A DNA stretch of 49,561 bases, from the NCBI RefSeq assembly GCF_009873495.1, contig NZ_CP046711.1, positions 1 through 49,561 on the forward strand, read 5' to 3'. Position numbers and translations under genes: made by a program. The stretch comes from Nostoc sp. ATCC 53789 (GTDB taxonomy: Bacteria > Cyanobacteriota > Cyanobacteriia > Cyanobacteriales > Nostocaceae). Positions 18,758 through 27,600 of the stretch are shown piece after piece. A model generated the notes under the pieces. The model was not told the DNA's origin. It saw only the letters and a program-made list of their open reading frames with translations, and did not search any database. The first letter of the stretch is position 1. The number at the start of each line of letters is the position of its first letter.

Positions 18758-18857
18758 AATCATCAAAACTAAACCGAATATTGCTGACTATATCTAAGAT
18801 TTTTTCATGCTCGTTTATTGCCACTGCTTCAGGCGGCAACAGGGGAGTGAGCGGCAT
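18735..18857 (-). CDS. Possible 40-aa protein, in frame after the HEAT-like gene
   Basis: Frame from ATG 18857 to TGA 18735. It lies in the same frame as the HEAT-like gene and directly follows its TAA stop, with open coding-like sequence beginning at the next codon (T-G-D-D-D-P-N-M-P-L). Either it is a small separate gene or the upstream protein was once about 48 residues longer and acquired a stop. No family is recognised. Confidence 0.35.
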   Translation of the reverse strand: MPLTPLLPPEAVAINEHEKILDIVSNIRFSFDDYAFFAQA

Positions 18858-18878
18858 ATTAGGATCATCATCTCCAGT

Positions 18879-19739
18879 TTAGGAGCCATTCGATTTTAAA
18901 TTTCGCTGTCTTCGGGCTTCTCTCTTCTGCTGGGCTTTTTTTTGCCTCTCATGATCTGCTTCGTTTTTTTCCTTAGTAACAGTCTCTTGTGCTGGTTGGT
19001 GTGAGCCAGTTGGAGCTATGGATTTAGGTGGCTGACTCTTCTTACTTGATAAGCCAAATCTTTTCTGTACATCATCCCAATCGCCTACCACCTCATCATC
19101 AACGCACTCAGCTTTAAAGGCTTGCTCAATCAAAGGTAAAGAATTTATTGCATTGAGGTCAGTCAGCGCCCAAATGATATGAGCATTTAATTCAGGACTA
19201 TTTTCTTCAAAAGATTCTAGTTGGAAAGACAGAGCAGCAACACATTGTGCGTGATGCTCTGGATATACTGCGGTAATTCTTTTAATGGTAACAATAGCTT
19301 GAACTCGCCAACTTTCCTCATGAGAGTCATCGGCAAGATAAGCAGCGAGTGCTGGAATTGCGCTTAAACCAATCAGGCTTAAAACATCTGTTAAATCTTC
19401 AGCTAAAACGAATAATACTTCATTATCAAAAGCATCATCCATTTTAGGAAATAAGCTAATCAATGGCTCAATTGCTGATGATGCGCGGAGTTGTCCTAAT
19501 GCCCGAACTGCATGAATCGGTGCGTATTCTAATAAACTGTCTTCACCAAAAAAATCATTTTCATCATCCGGTATATTGTATAAATCCTCATCCGTTGCCA
19601 TACGGATCAACTCAGGAATATCCTCGGCAGTGATGCCTAATTCCTGATAGTCAGGCCATTCATCTGGGGATAATTGTCCAGTTCCTGGCTGATAGTCAAG
19701 TAATTGATTAACAGGAGATGAGTAACTATTTCTTGGCAT
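18879..19739 (-). CDS. HEAT-like repeat protein, function unknown
   Basis: Product of 286 aa. Residues about 30-215 are helical with HEAT/PBS-lyase-like repeats (for example A-V-R-A-L-G-Q-L-R-A-S-S-A-I-E-P-L and A-I-V-T-I-K-R-I), resembling bacterial DUF1186-type proteins. The last 45 residues are strongly charged (K, R, E, Q) and probably disordered. Such proteins are usually binding scaffolds; I cannot assign a partner. It lies between the relaxase and parA, all on the minus strand. Confidence 0.65.
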   Translation of the reverse strand: MPRNSYSSPVNQLLDYQPGTGQLSPDEWPDYQELGITAEDIPELIRMATDEDLYNIPDDENDFFGEDSLLEYAPIHAVRALGQLRASSAIEPLISLFPKMDDAFDNEVLFVLAEDLTDVLSLIGLSAIPALAAYLADDSHEESWRVQAIVTIKRITAVYPEHHAQCVAALSFQLESFEENSPELNAHIIWALTDLNAINSLPLIEQAFKAECVDDEVVGDWDDVQKRFGLSSKKSQPPKSIAPTGSHQPAQETVTKEKNEADHERQKKAQQKREARRQRNLKSNGS

Positions 19740-19917
19740 AAAATATCTAAGTCAATTTTTTACTGGAGTTTGGACAACCTTTTTGATTGCACTTTACTCT
19801 TAACAGTTAATTAACCCCAATTACAACCACATCAGGGGGAATACTGCACTACGGTAACGAGCGTTTTTGTTGCAAGGCATCTCTGTTAAACTGCAACGCA
19901 CTACTTACTTTAAGCGG

Positions 19918-19988
19918 GTTTTGGAGTGTATGCCGGCGACTGTTTTAGCTGCTTCACCAGAAAGCTAGTTCCGGCATAGCTCCAAAAC
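19918..19988. repeat. Long inverted repeat downstream of the relaxase
   Basis: Arms at 19918-19936 and 19971-19988 match as an inverted repeat with one bulged base (core GTTTTGGAG and TATGCCGG), around a 34-base loop. It lies just past the relaxase stop and before the HEAT-like gene. It has no T-run, so it is a weak terminator candidate; it could be a transfer-origin hairpin or transcript-stabilising element. Confidence 0.5.
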
Positions 19989-20018
19989 CTGCAACAAGTC
20001 AAGGGCGATTCTTTAAGG

Positions 20019-21551
20019 TCACAAGCTAAAACCACGATCCTGCTGTCTTTGCTTTTCTTGCTCCTCCCTGAGATGAGCTTCTAGTTCCTGACTCCAATCA
20101 GGATTATGGGTTTTAAGCCTTTTACCCTGTGGCAACAATTCTAATACTGCACTAGCTGCGTTATTCCCTTCTGAATCATTATTGAATGCTACAACCACCC
20201 TATTGAAACTCTTGAGAAATTCCATAGGTAGATTATTCGGGTCATCAGCTACTATCAACATGGTTCTAGTTGGTGGTAGCCCTTTGCAACTTGAAATCAG
20301 GTAGGTGGCTGCTGACATCGCATCAATCGGTGTAGAACACAAAAAGACGTTTTCTACCTTGTCCGTTGGTTGCCCTCCCAATCTCAGATAAAACCAACCA
20401 TAAGGTGTAGAGGTGTTTTGGTCGTACTCCACAGCACGATGATTTTCTCTAGGCTTTGACCAAATTAATGCGCCAGTTTTTTCACCATCTAAATTACGCT
20501 TGATAAACAAAATATTTCGTTGCTCATCCATGTAAAGCAACTGATTATTATGTAATCCTTGCGAAATATAATCTGGTATGTAGCGTTTCTCGTTCAAATA
20601 CTTGTGTAATACTTGCCAAACAACTTTATCCTCTGGTGGTGGGGTGAACTGGGGCTGTTGCTGTTTGCGTTCAATATCCTGAAAGAGTTTTTCTAACTGC
20701 TCAACTGGGAGTGGTTTAACAGGTTTGAGCAGCAATTCATGAATAGGTTCATCATCACGTTCTGGTTGGTAGTCAATGCCAAGATGTTTTTGCAGGCCAG
20801 GGAAGGTATAAGCTGCACCTAATTGTGTGCCACTGAAAGCTTGCCCATCTTTTTCATAAGAAATTCCTTTAGACTTACCGTTCCTAGTCCATCCTGTTCT
20901 CACACTGACACTAGCTTGTTGCAGCCGCATGATCAGCGTTGGCATTTGGGGATTATCAACACTAGCCCTATCAATTGTCTGCTGAATCTGCTCTTTAATG
21001 GTACGCTCTGGTGGGGTATCGCGCTTACCCAATGAATATTCTTCTTGTTCTCTTATTATGCGCCTGATTTGCCCTGTGCTGGGTGTGCGATTCAGTTTCT
21101 CTCTACTGCCCTGCACTTGCACTAACTCATAGTCCTGTTCAATTTGTCGCAGAACTTTTTCAGAACGAACATAATCCCAAGAATCATGCACTACTAGCCC
21201 TGTATCTATCCTAATTCTACTGGCTGCAATGTGGATGTGGTCGTCGTCGGTGTTATGGTGACGGAAGATGACAAACTGATTGGCATCGAAGCCCATTTCC
21301 CTCATGTAGCGGTCGCCAATCTCGCTCCACTTTTCATCATCTAATTTATCGTCTTTAGCTGCTGACAGTGAGACATGGTAAACAACACGTTCTGCATCAG
21401 AATTTAGTTGTCGAGACAGCTTAAATTCCCGCGCCAATTCACGGGCATTTCTTCCACTCATGTTGCCGCCGATTAGTTTGGCATCTTCACGGGATTCCAA
21501 ATAATCCAGCAGCTTGCGAAAACCTCTACCCTTCGTCTGCTTCCCAATCAT
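20019..21551 (-). CDS. Relaxase (MobA/VirD2-type) with C-terminal DUF3991/TOPRIM-like region
   Basis: Product of 510 aa from ATG 21551, chosen because M-I-G-K-Q-T-K-G-R-G-F is a typical start for these relaxases; the frame extends 17 codons further but that part overlaps mobC and is low-complexity. The catalytic tyrosine is probably Y17 and the metal-binding histidines lie in H98-H-N-T-D-D-D-H105-I-H107. It should nick the transfer origin and stay bound to the 5' end. Residues about 330-500 resemble a DUF3991/TOPRIM pair (C-S-T-P-I-D-A-M-S-A, V-A-F-N-N-D-S-E-G-N). The gene overlaps mobC by 26 bp. Confidence 0.9.
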   Translation of the reverse strand: MIGKQTKGRGFRKLLDYLESREDAKLIGGNMSGRNARELAREFKLSRQLNSDAERVVYHVSLSAAKDDKLDDEKWSEIGDRYMREMGFDANQFVIFRHHNTDDDHIHIAASRIRIDTGLVVHDSWDYVRSEKVLRQIEQDYELVQVQGSREKLNRTPSTGQIRRIIREQEEYSLGKRDTPPERTIKEQIQQTIDRASVDNPQMPTLIMRLQQASVSVRTGWTRNGKSKGISYEKDGQAFSGTQLGAAYTFPGLQKHLGIDYQPERDDEPIHELLLKPVKPLPVEQLEKLFQDIERKQQQPQFTPPPEDKVVWQVLHKYLNEKRYIPDYISQGLHNNQLLYMDEQRNILFIKRNLDGEKTGALIWSKPRENHRAVEYDQNTSTPYGWFYLRLGGQPTDKVENVFLCSTPIDAMSAATYLISSCKGLPPTRTMLIVADDPNNLPMEFLKSFNRVVVAFNNDSEGNNAASAVLELLPQGKRLKTHNPDWSQELEAHLREEQEKQRQQDRGFSL

Positions 21552-21936
21552 CCTCTTCGTCTTCCTCTTCCGAATCTTCCGAATCAACATCATCCGAGGC
21601 AATGTCTCGTCTGCACTGATGCAGCAGTTCTAAAAGCTCTCTTAGTAGTTGTGGATCAGCAGGTAAAGTTCGCCCAATTTTTAGGGCTATGTTGGTTGCC
21701 TTAACAAGCTGGTTTAGATTGTTCCCGATTTGTCCTAATTCCCAATATGTTTGTAGACTAATCTTACTCAGTCGTTTGGGTAATGGGCGCATCAACGCAT
21801 TGCGTCTCATAAGTTCACTTGCTGACATCCCCGCGTCAAGTGATTTTATTCGCAGCAAGTCCAGTTCTATATCACTCAAGCGAACTGGGAATATATGCTT
21901 TCGGACTAGAGCTTTTGACTGCTTGCGATTCGCCAT
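21526..21936 (-). CDS. MobC-like relaxosome accessory protein
   Basis: Product of 136 aa from ATG 21936. A longer frame to 22047 exists but its extra N-terminus looks like translated repeat DNA. Residues about 12-45 carry a ribbon-helix-helix-like segment (V-R-L-S-D-I-E-L-D-L-L-R-I-K-S), followed by the MobC pattern L-G-Q-I-G-N-N-L-N-Q-L and a very acidic C-terminus. MobC proteins bind the transfer origin and help the relaxase melt DNA. It overlaps the relaxase start, as in most mobC-mobA pairs. Confidence 0.85.
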   Translation of the reverse strand: MANRKQSKALVRKHIFPVRLSDIELDLLRIKSLDAGMSASELMRRNALMRPLPKRLSKISLQTYWELGQIGNNLNQLVKATNIALKIGRTLPADPQLLRELLELLHQCRRDIASDDVDSEDSEEEDEEDDWEADEG

Positions 21937-22596
21937 AATTCGAGAAGATTCAGGGACATTGCGAGGGGGGTTTTTAGGGGGGTGAAACCCCACTGAACCA
22001 GCTTTGCCGTTCGAGCGCAGCGAGACAAAGCGTAAGCTTTGAGGCATGGCTGGCTTCTAGCCCATTTTCGGGGGTAGGGAGGGGTCGAATGCTACGGCTG
22101 TACGGAGGGTAAAGCAGGGGGCTAAAGGCAGGAGTATAAAGGCGTAGCCGTGCTGCTAATTATCCTACAACTTACAAGGGGGGATAGCAACGGCGTAGCC
22201 GGAATTTGAATCAAATCAAGTAGTCGGTAAATTCTGGTTCGGCGTAGCCACTATAGAGGAGATAAAAACGGTGTAGCTGCTATATGAAAAATCTCTGATT
22301 CAGCGAAGCTGCCACACAATATAATAGTCCGGCGTAGCCGCAATACTAAAAAATAATTCAGCGTAGCTGTTTTAAGTAAAATTCTCTGATTCAGCGTAGC
22401 TGTAATAGTCAGATTGTTTAGCATTAGCTTGAATAATCAGACCAGCGAAGCTGCCACACTAAAAAATCTAAGGCGTAGCCGTCAAACTGAAAGCGCGATT
22501 CGGCGTAGCCGCAATAGTCAATTTTTTTGAGGATTTTGAATCAAATTATTTCAAATAGCCGATAATTATCACTTAATCGGTATTCACGAGATAACC
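21937..22596. other. Divergent region upstream of mobC, probable transfer-origin area
   Basis: 660 bases between mobC (minus) and the gene at 22597 (+). It begins with a G-rich stretch and a small repeat (about 21995-22048), then the hairpin array at 22141-22511. No gene is visible. Its place beside mobC-mobA makes it the most likely site for oriT; no nic consensus was recognised. Confidence 0.4.
22141..22511. repeat. Array of about 12 short hairpin repeats (consensus RGCGWAGCYG), ~29-bp period
   Basis: Copies start at 22141, 22192, 22241, 22270, 22302, 22331, 22360, 22393, 22420 (weak), 22444, 22472 and 22502. From 22241 the spacing averages 29 bases. Copies alternate between GGCGTAGCC and AGCGTAGCT or AGCGAAGCT forms, so both arms of the small stem change together. 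The spacers are AT-rich and mostly differ. Similar gcgtagc-type elements are common between genes of Nostoc-like genomes. Confidence 0.8.
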
Positions 22597-22896
22597 ATGA
22601 GTGAGCATCAGAATTCAGAAGTAATTACGAAAGAGAAGATTGATAAGGCCATCAATCTGCTGAAGGATCAGAAGCCAAAAGAACGAGAGGATATATCGGA
22701 CAGAGAGGCCATCAGGAAAATGAGACGGTACATTGAGAAGCTGACCTCTGATAAGTATGGCTATACTTACGATGAAGTGTCAGAGATGTTGAAAGGACTG
22801 GGCATTAACTTGAGTGGTGGTCGGATTAAGTATTTATTAGGTGAAGTGAAGAAAAGCAGCCGTCGCCAGAAAAAGACATATAGCTTACCTAATTAA
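22597..22896 (+). CDS. Small charged protein, possible DNA-binding mobilization accessory
   Basis: Product of 99 aa, very rich in K, R, E and D. Residues about 25-85 are helical; Y-T-Y-D-E-V-S-E-M-L-K-G-L-G-I-N-L-S-G-G-R-I (about 56-77) looks like a helix-turn-helix in which 'L-S-G-G-R-I-K-Y-L-L' would be the recognition helix. It lies divergent from mobC across the hairpin array, a common place for a relaxosome accessory or regulator. The function is inferred only. Confidence 0.6.
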   Translation: MSEHQNSEVITKEKIDKAINLLKDQKPKEREDISDREAIRKMRRYIEKLTSDKYGYTYDEVSEMLKGLGINLSGGRIKYLLGEVKKSSRRQKKTYSLPN

Positions 22897-22962
22897 ATCG
22901 TTATGGAATAGTCAAATTTCTAAACAACAGAGTAAAATTCTCCAGGTGCTGACTCCGTGTAA

Positions 22963-23610
22963 TTAGGAGTTATATTTTTGATATATCTCTTTTTCAAGTT
23001 CCAGCTTTTCTTCATCTATTCGTATTATCATGTCATCTTCTTCTCCAGATTCATCTGGTATGAGTTGATATAAACCCAACTCACAACATTCTGCAATTAC
23101 AGATATCATACTTGTGAGACTTTTATAGACTCTTAATGGATTCTCAATAAAAATGAAATCAATAAAATAAACTGGGGATGGCTCAATATCGCCAACTACA
23201 TATAGTATTCTTTTGTTCTCAAACAAAGCAATAGGAAACCATTTCTGATCCCAGCCTTTATAATCATCAAATGGCTTATCCATCATGTTTGATTGCTCAA
23301 ACTGCCAGAAATCATAATAATTTGAAACAGAGTCTTGTAAAGTACTGAATGAAGTGGGCAAACTACTAAATAACTGATTGGGAAATAGAAATTCGACTGG
23401 GGGATAATAATTGTTAAAACCAAGGTCGGCTATTCCATTTCGCCATTGATAAAGTTCATAGATTTCCTCAGATAACTTAAAGGGTAAATCTTTGACTATT
23501 TTATCAATCTGCTGCCGAGTTAAACCGGGGTTATAACAATCAAACAATTCCAGATTTGTAGATTCTAACCAATCTAAAATATATTCAAGTCCGTCTGTAA
23601 GTTCAGACAT
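22963..23610 (-). CDS. SMI1/KNR4 (SUKH) family protein
   Basis: Product of 215 aa. The SUKH pattern is visible: L-P-F-K-L-S-E-E-I-Y-E-L-Y-Q-W-R-N-G (about 38-55), a central W-F-P-I-A-L-F (about 125-131) and V-V-G-D (about 138), then P-V-Y-F-I-D. Bacterial SUKH proteins are often immunity proteins against polymorphic toxins or HNH nucleases, though cyanobacteria also have orphan members. No toxin partner is adjacent; an HNH protein lies 540 bp away on the other strand but shows no toxin-delivery features. Confidence 0.8.
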   Translation of the reverse strand: MSELTDGLEYILDWLESTNLELFDCYNPGLTRQQIDKIVKDLPFKLSEEIYELYQWRNGIADLGFNNYYPPVEFLFPNQLFSSLPTSFSTLQDSVSNYYDFWQFEQSNMMDKPFDDYKGWDQKWFPIALFENKRILYVVGDIEPSPVYFIDFIFIENPLRVYKSLTSMISVIAECCELGLYQLIPDESGEEDDMIIRIDEEKLELEKEIYQKYNS

Positions 23611-23747
23611 ATAGATAATCTGCTTGCTCGATAATCAAGAACAAAAAAATTTTGAACAGTCTCGTCTAATATAACCAGAATTGTAGTTGGTTACTGGAGT
23701 GTCTTTTGTTACTAATTAGTTCAGTAGTAATTGAAAACCGATAAATT

Positions 23748-24085
23748 CTATAACGTCACTGTCAAGTTACAACTCTGTTGCATTGAGGCAACGGCTCTTA
23801 GAATGGATTCATTTGAGTAAACTTCGGTGGGCAAACAACGAAAGAAAGTCATCGGCAGGTCAACCCTCACTCTTATGTCACAAAAATGCAAAACCCGGCG
23901 CATCGCCCTAGTACCAACAACTTGGGCAACTTCTGCCACTGACTCTAACAGGTAATCTGGTGATGACTCCGATTCAGTGATCAACATCGGGAAGTATTTA
24001 CGGGCTAACCACTTTTCATCGTCGTCTAAGTCAGCCAAATTTTTATTACTACCGCTATTAAGACTATCTAATAGCAGGAGTAATA
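23748..24085 (-). pseudogene. Detached copy of the replication protein 3' end
   Basis: This stretch encodes a diverged copy of the last ~110 residues of the protein at 24637-28182: D-D-E-K-W-L-A-R-x-Y-F-P-M-L-I, A-M-R-R-V-L-H and C-L-P-T-E-V-Y-S are shared. Bases about 24031-24086 are almost identical to 24907-24963. There is no ATG start; the frame is open to about 24134. A TTG at 24038 could start a 96-aa peptide but this is unlikely. It is best explained as a displaced remnant. Confidence 0.75.
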
Positions 24086-24151
24086 TTTTTTCTTTCCGTA
24101 GCCCAGCCCTAGAAGCATTACAATTCTCAAAGCTTTAGTTTAATTAGACTG

Positions 24152-24448
24152 ATGACGTTCACCTATTCTCTATACCCAGATAATTGGTCAGAAATTGCCA
24201 CTTCAGTTAAGCAACAAGCCCAGTGGCGTTGTCAAAAATGCGGGTTACACTGCATTCCCCCTGGTGAAAAAACATCACATCTAACACGCTCAAAACGCAG
24301 GGTGTACACCCTACAGGTTCATCATTGGGACAGAAACCCAGCAAATAACCACAGAGGCAACCTTATAGCTCTTTGTAGTGCTTGTCACCTTTTATACCAT
24401 AGAGGTGGAAAATCAAATGTTTCACCGGGGCAGCTATCTTTGTGGTAA
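24152..24448 (+). CDS. HNH endonuclease
   Basis: Product of 98 aa, a stand-alone HNH domain. Zinc cysteines C27-x2-C30 and C75-x2-C78, the catalytic histidines in V-H-H-W-D (57-58) and N-x8-H are visible, in the order V-H-H-W-D-R-N-P-x-N-N-x-x-G-N-L-I-A-L-C-S-A-C-H. It probably cuts DNA. It lies between two copies of the replication gene's 3' end and is followed after 6 bp by a small gene, so the two may move together like a homing-type cassette. Confidence 0.9.
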   Translation: MTFTYSLYPDNWSEIATSVKQQAQWRCQKCGLHCIPPGEKTSHLTRSKRRVYTLQVHHWDRNPANNHRGNLIALCSACHLLYHRGGKSNVSPGQLSLW

Positions 24449-24454
24449 ATAAGT

Positions 24455-24697
24455 ATGGATGATGATACTCAAGAACTAATCGCTATCCAGGAAGAACTCT
24501 CAGGAATCAGCGAACGCCTGAGAAAGATTTTTCCGTCAACTCATCCCCAATTTGACAGCGTGTTTGAAGACGTGGGTGCAGCTTCTTATTACATCCGCGA
24601 AGCTGGTTATCGTCTAGAATCAGTTCTTACGACTGTTCAAGGTGATAGCGCAGGTTCTGCGAGTGATGCAGAGATTTCAGAAACTGAAATTGAGTAA
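24455..24697 (+). CDS. Small acidic protein, unknown function
   Basis: Product of 80 aa following the HNH gene by 6 bp. It is acidic and helical (I-A-I-Q-E-E-L-S-G-I-S-E-R-L-R) with no recognised domain. Its last 20 codons overlap the 3' end of the convergent replication gene by 61 bp. Co-transcription with the HNH gene is likely. Confidence 0.6.
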   Translation: MDDDTQELIAIQEELSGISERLRKIFPSTHPQFDSVFEDVGAASYYIREAGYRLESVLTTVQGDSAGSASDAEISETEIE

Positions 24698-27600
24698 ACT
24701 TCAGTAGGCAAACAACTCAGTACAATCATCAGCAGTGAAGCCCTAACTTGAGAGCTACATCTGTGTAAAACTCGCCGCATCGCCGTACTACCAAGAACTT
24801 CGGTAACTTCCGCAATCCCATCTAGGGAAGTTGGGAGTGATGATTCTGATTCAGCAATCAACATCGGGAAGTATGTACGCGCTAGCCACTTTTCATCATC
24901 GGTTAATTCAGCCAAATTTTTATTACTACCGCTATTAAGACTATCTAATAGCAAGAGTAATAATTTTTTAAAGTGCTGCCAGCCCCCCCAGCGTTGGGTA
25001 AATCGGCTCACCCATCCTTGTGTAGTGTCTATGATTTTGGCGATCGCCTTTTGTCCAATTTTCTGGTGTGACTGCCAAAGCTGGGTAAACGCTTTGACGA
25101 TGGCGTGTCCCGTCTGTTGATCTCGGCTACCCGCTTCGGTGCATATAGAGCAGGCATCGACAACCTCTAACTTGATTCCGGGCAGTTCATCTAAGAGAAA
25201 ACTAAGGTCATAGTCAGCGCAGAAGTAGAATGTTAGCTCCACATTGGGGCGACGATGAGCGCGTAATCGCCCAATCTCTTGGATGATTTCTGCACGGATC
25301 AGGTCTGTGAGATACTTTTGGAAAGCGCTGTTTTTATCTTCCAGGTTGACTGGTTCACCAGTCATCACCTGATATTGTGCTGCTAAAACACCGATGTTTT
25401 GGTAAGGAATGCCGAAACTTGCGATCGCATCACACTCACTAAAGCGATTAACACCACGCCCATCGACAAAGTGACCATATTCTGTGCGGCCCTCAGCTTG
25501 GGATGCAATCTGTTTCCAATCGATAATGCCAAGGTTGGGGCAGAGTTTTTTCAAGGTTTCTTTGAGGGCATTAACACGAGCGCTAAGTGGAAGGGAGCGA
25601 TTTTTGGGCAGTTTACCCAGCCCCGTGACGTTGACGACTTTTAAATTGCCGTAGTCAGGGCGTTGTTGCTCAATGACTAACACAGGCTCATCGATGCCCA
25701 GTTTCAATTTCAATTGCTGAGATTTGAATGTGGCATCAAGATAAATATTAAATTGGGCAGATTTGGCCAATTCAGTATGTTTGGGGTTTCGTCTGTAAAT
25801 GCTGAGTACACCCCATTGAGATTCAAAACTACCATCACCTTTCCAAGCTTCGAGAAAGTCAGGCAACCAGTAATTAGGCAAGTCAAGAAACTCCCTGCCT
25901 GCCGTTCGTGCGCTGTCTTTAACTACCTTTTTGGCAGCATAACGAGCGGCAGAACTTTTTTTGAGTTGTTTATCTTGGGTAATATCAATTGAGTCCAAGT
26001 CTTCTAAGAAAGTTAAATCAGGTTCTGAGGCTTGGCGAATGGCTTCGATATCTAAACCTGTGGGGAAAGGGGGCAGCAGCGCACGGATGCTGGCATCATC
26101 AAAGCCGTAGCGGTCAGTAGGTTTAATTTGCTGAGTAAGCAGTTGGCGTAAAACTAAGAGTGCAGGTTGCAGCTGTGACAAGAGATTTGGTTCTAACAGT
26201 AGCAGCTTGCCGAGGGTGGTTTCAAAATCGCCTCGGTTCACATCAACCGAGCGCACGGGTTTGATGAGTGTGCCAGCTTCTTCCCATAACCGCCCAACGG
26301 TGAAAGTTTGGTCAGCAGCGTTAGTTAAGGTGACTGGTGTAGAGTCTGGGTGCGCTCTGAGTTCAGAATAATTTTGAATTGCACTGCGCTTTTGAAAGCG
26401 GAAGCCAAAACCGTCCCCGTAAGCAAAACGGCACTGATTTTTAAGGGAACAACCGCCACAGATGGGACTAATGCCGCTCTCTTCAAAATCAAGGCTGCTA
26501 AAATTCTTGTTGCGGAAGGCGTTAAATAAGTAAGTTCTGTGACAATTGCCGTCAGTGTCGGCAGTCTCACCCGCTTTAGTCCACAGTTTAAAGTCCTCAC
26601 CTGTAGGAGTTTTGCGGGTGGGATCTAGTTTAAAGCCGTTGTGTCGCACTGGCAGGTCAACAAAATTTGTCTCAATGGGCAGTGTAGATGGGTTTCTGTG
26701 GTTGGCATCCTGATAAATAAGTTTATCAACGCCAAATAAGGCCGCCGTCAGTTGCCCCGCGTTGTAAGACTTACCCAGTCCAGGGTGAGAATTATCTAAA
26801 ATTTGCTTCCAGCCCTTAGAAACAGCTTCCACCCATGCGGCAATGTGTTCTTCTGGCTGGCAGGAGATAGAGATATTGCCTGTAACTTCGCTTATGTACG
26901 GGATATTGCCGGGCTTGTAAATAATTACATTGGGCGAAGGCGTGTCAATTTCGGGTAAGGGCTTTGGTGTTGGTGGGGCTTTAAATCCTTTAAATATCGA
27001 AGAAAATGGAGCGATGGCTTGCTTTAATAAATTTTGGAAGCTGCTCAAGTCCTCTCTGACTCGCCCAAGCTCCCACTGTTCACGGCTAATTACTCCTTTG
27101 GGCAGGTATGGTTCATACTGGCGTTGCGGGAACCGAAAACCATACTGTTTGGCAATGTGAAACAGTGTGCCGATTGAGATTCCCCCACGTCTAAAACTGC
27201 GAATCTTAGCGTGGATGTTCCAAGTTGAACCCTTGATGCTGGGCGACCACTGTTCGGCGATGATTTCCGCCTCAGATGCCCCATAATGGTTAACCAAAGC
27301 CATCAACACCTGACGGCATTCGTCGTAGTTACCGCTTCCTGGGGTGCGTGGTGGGATGAATGAAAGTGCGTTCTGGATTAGCTGGTCAATGTCCCAGCCT
27401 TCAGTGAGGGAAATCTCACGCCACTCTTTACGCCGTGACTCAATTTCCTGAATTCTTTGCTGATACTCAATACGCTCCTGTTGCGCGATCGCGATCGCTT
27501 CACTTATCCATTCTGCTGGTAAAGTGGCTTCAGGGTTGACCAGGGGGAATTCTGCCTCTGTGCTGCCGTAAAATACACGGGAAGCATCCTTACAAGCTGG

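Noticed and set aside
21937..22047. Longer N-terminus of MobC
   Set aside because: Looks like translated intergenic repeat, and the MobC domain begins after ATG 21936.
22141..22511. CRISPR array
   Set aside because: The repeat unit is only about ten bases, varies between copies, and the spacers are not uniform; no cas genes are near.
22963..24448. SUKH and HNH genes as an immunity/toxin pair
   Set aside because: They are on opposite strands, separated by a pseudogene, and the HNH protein has no toxin-delivery domain.
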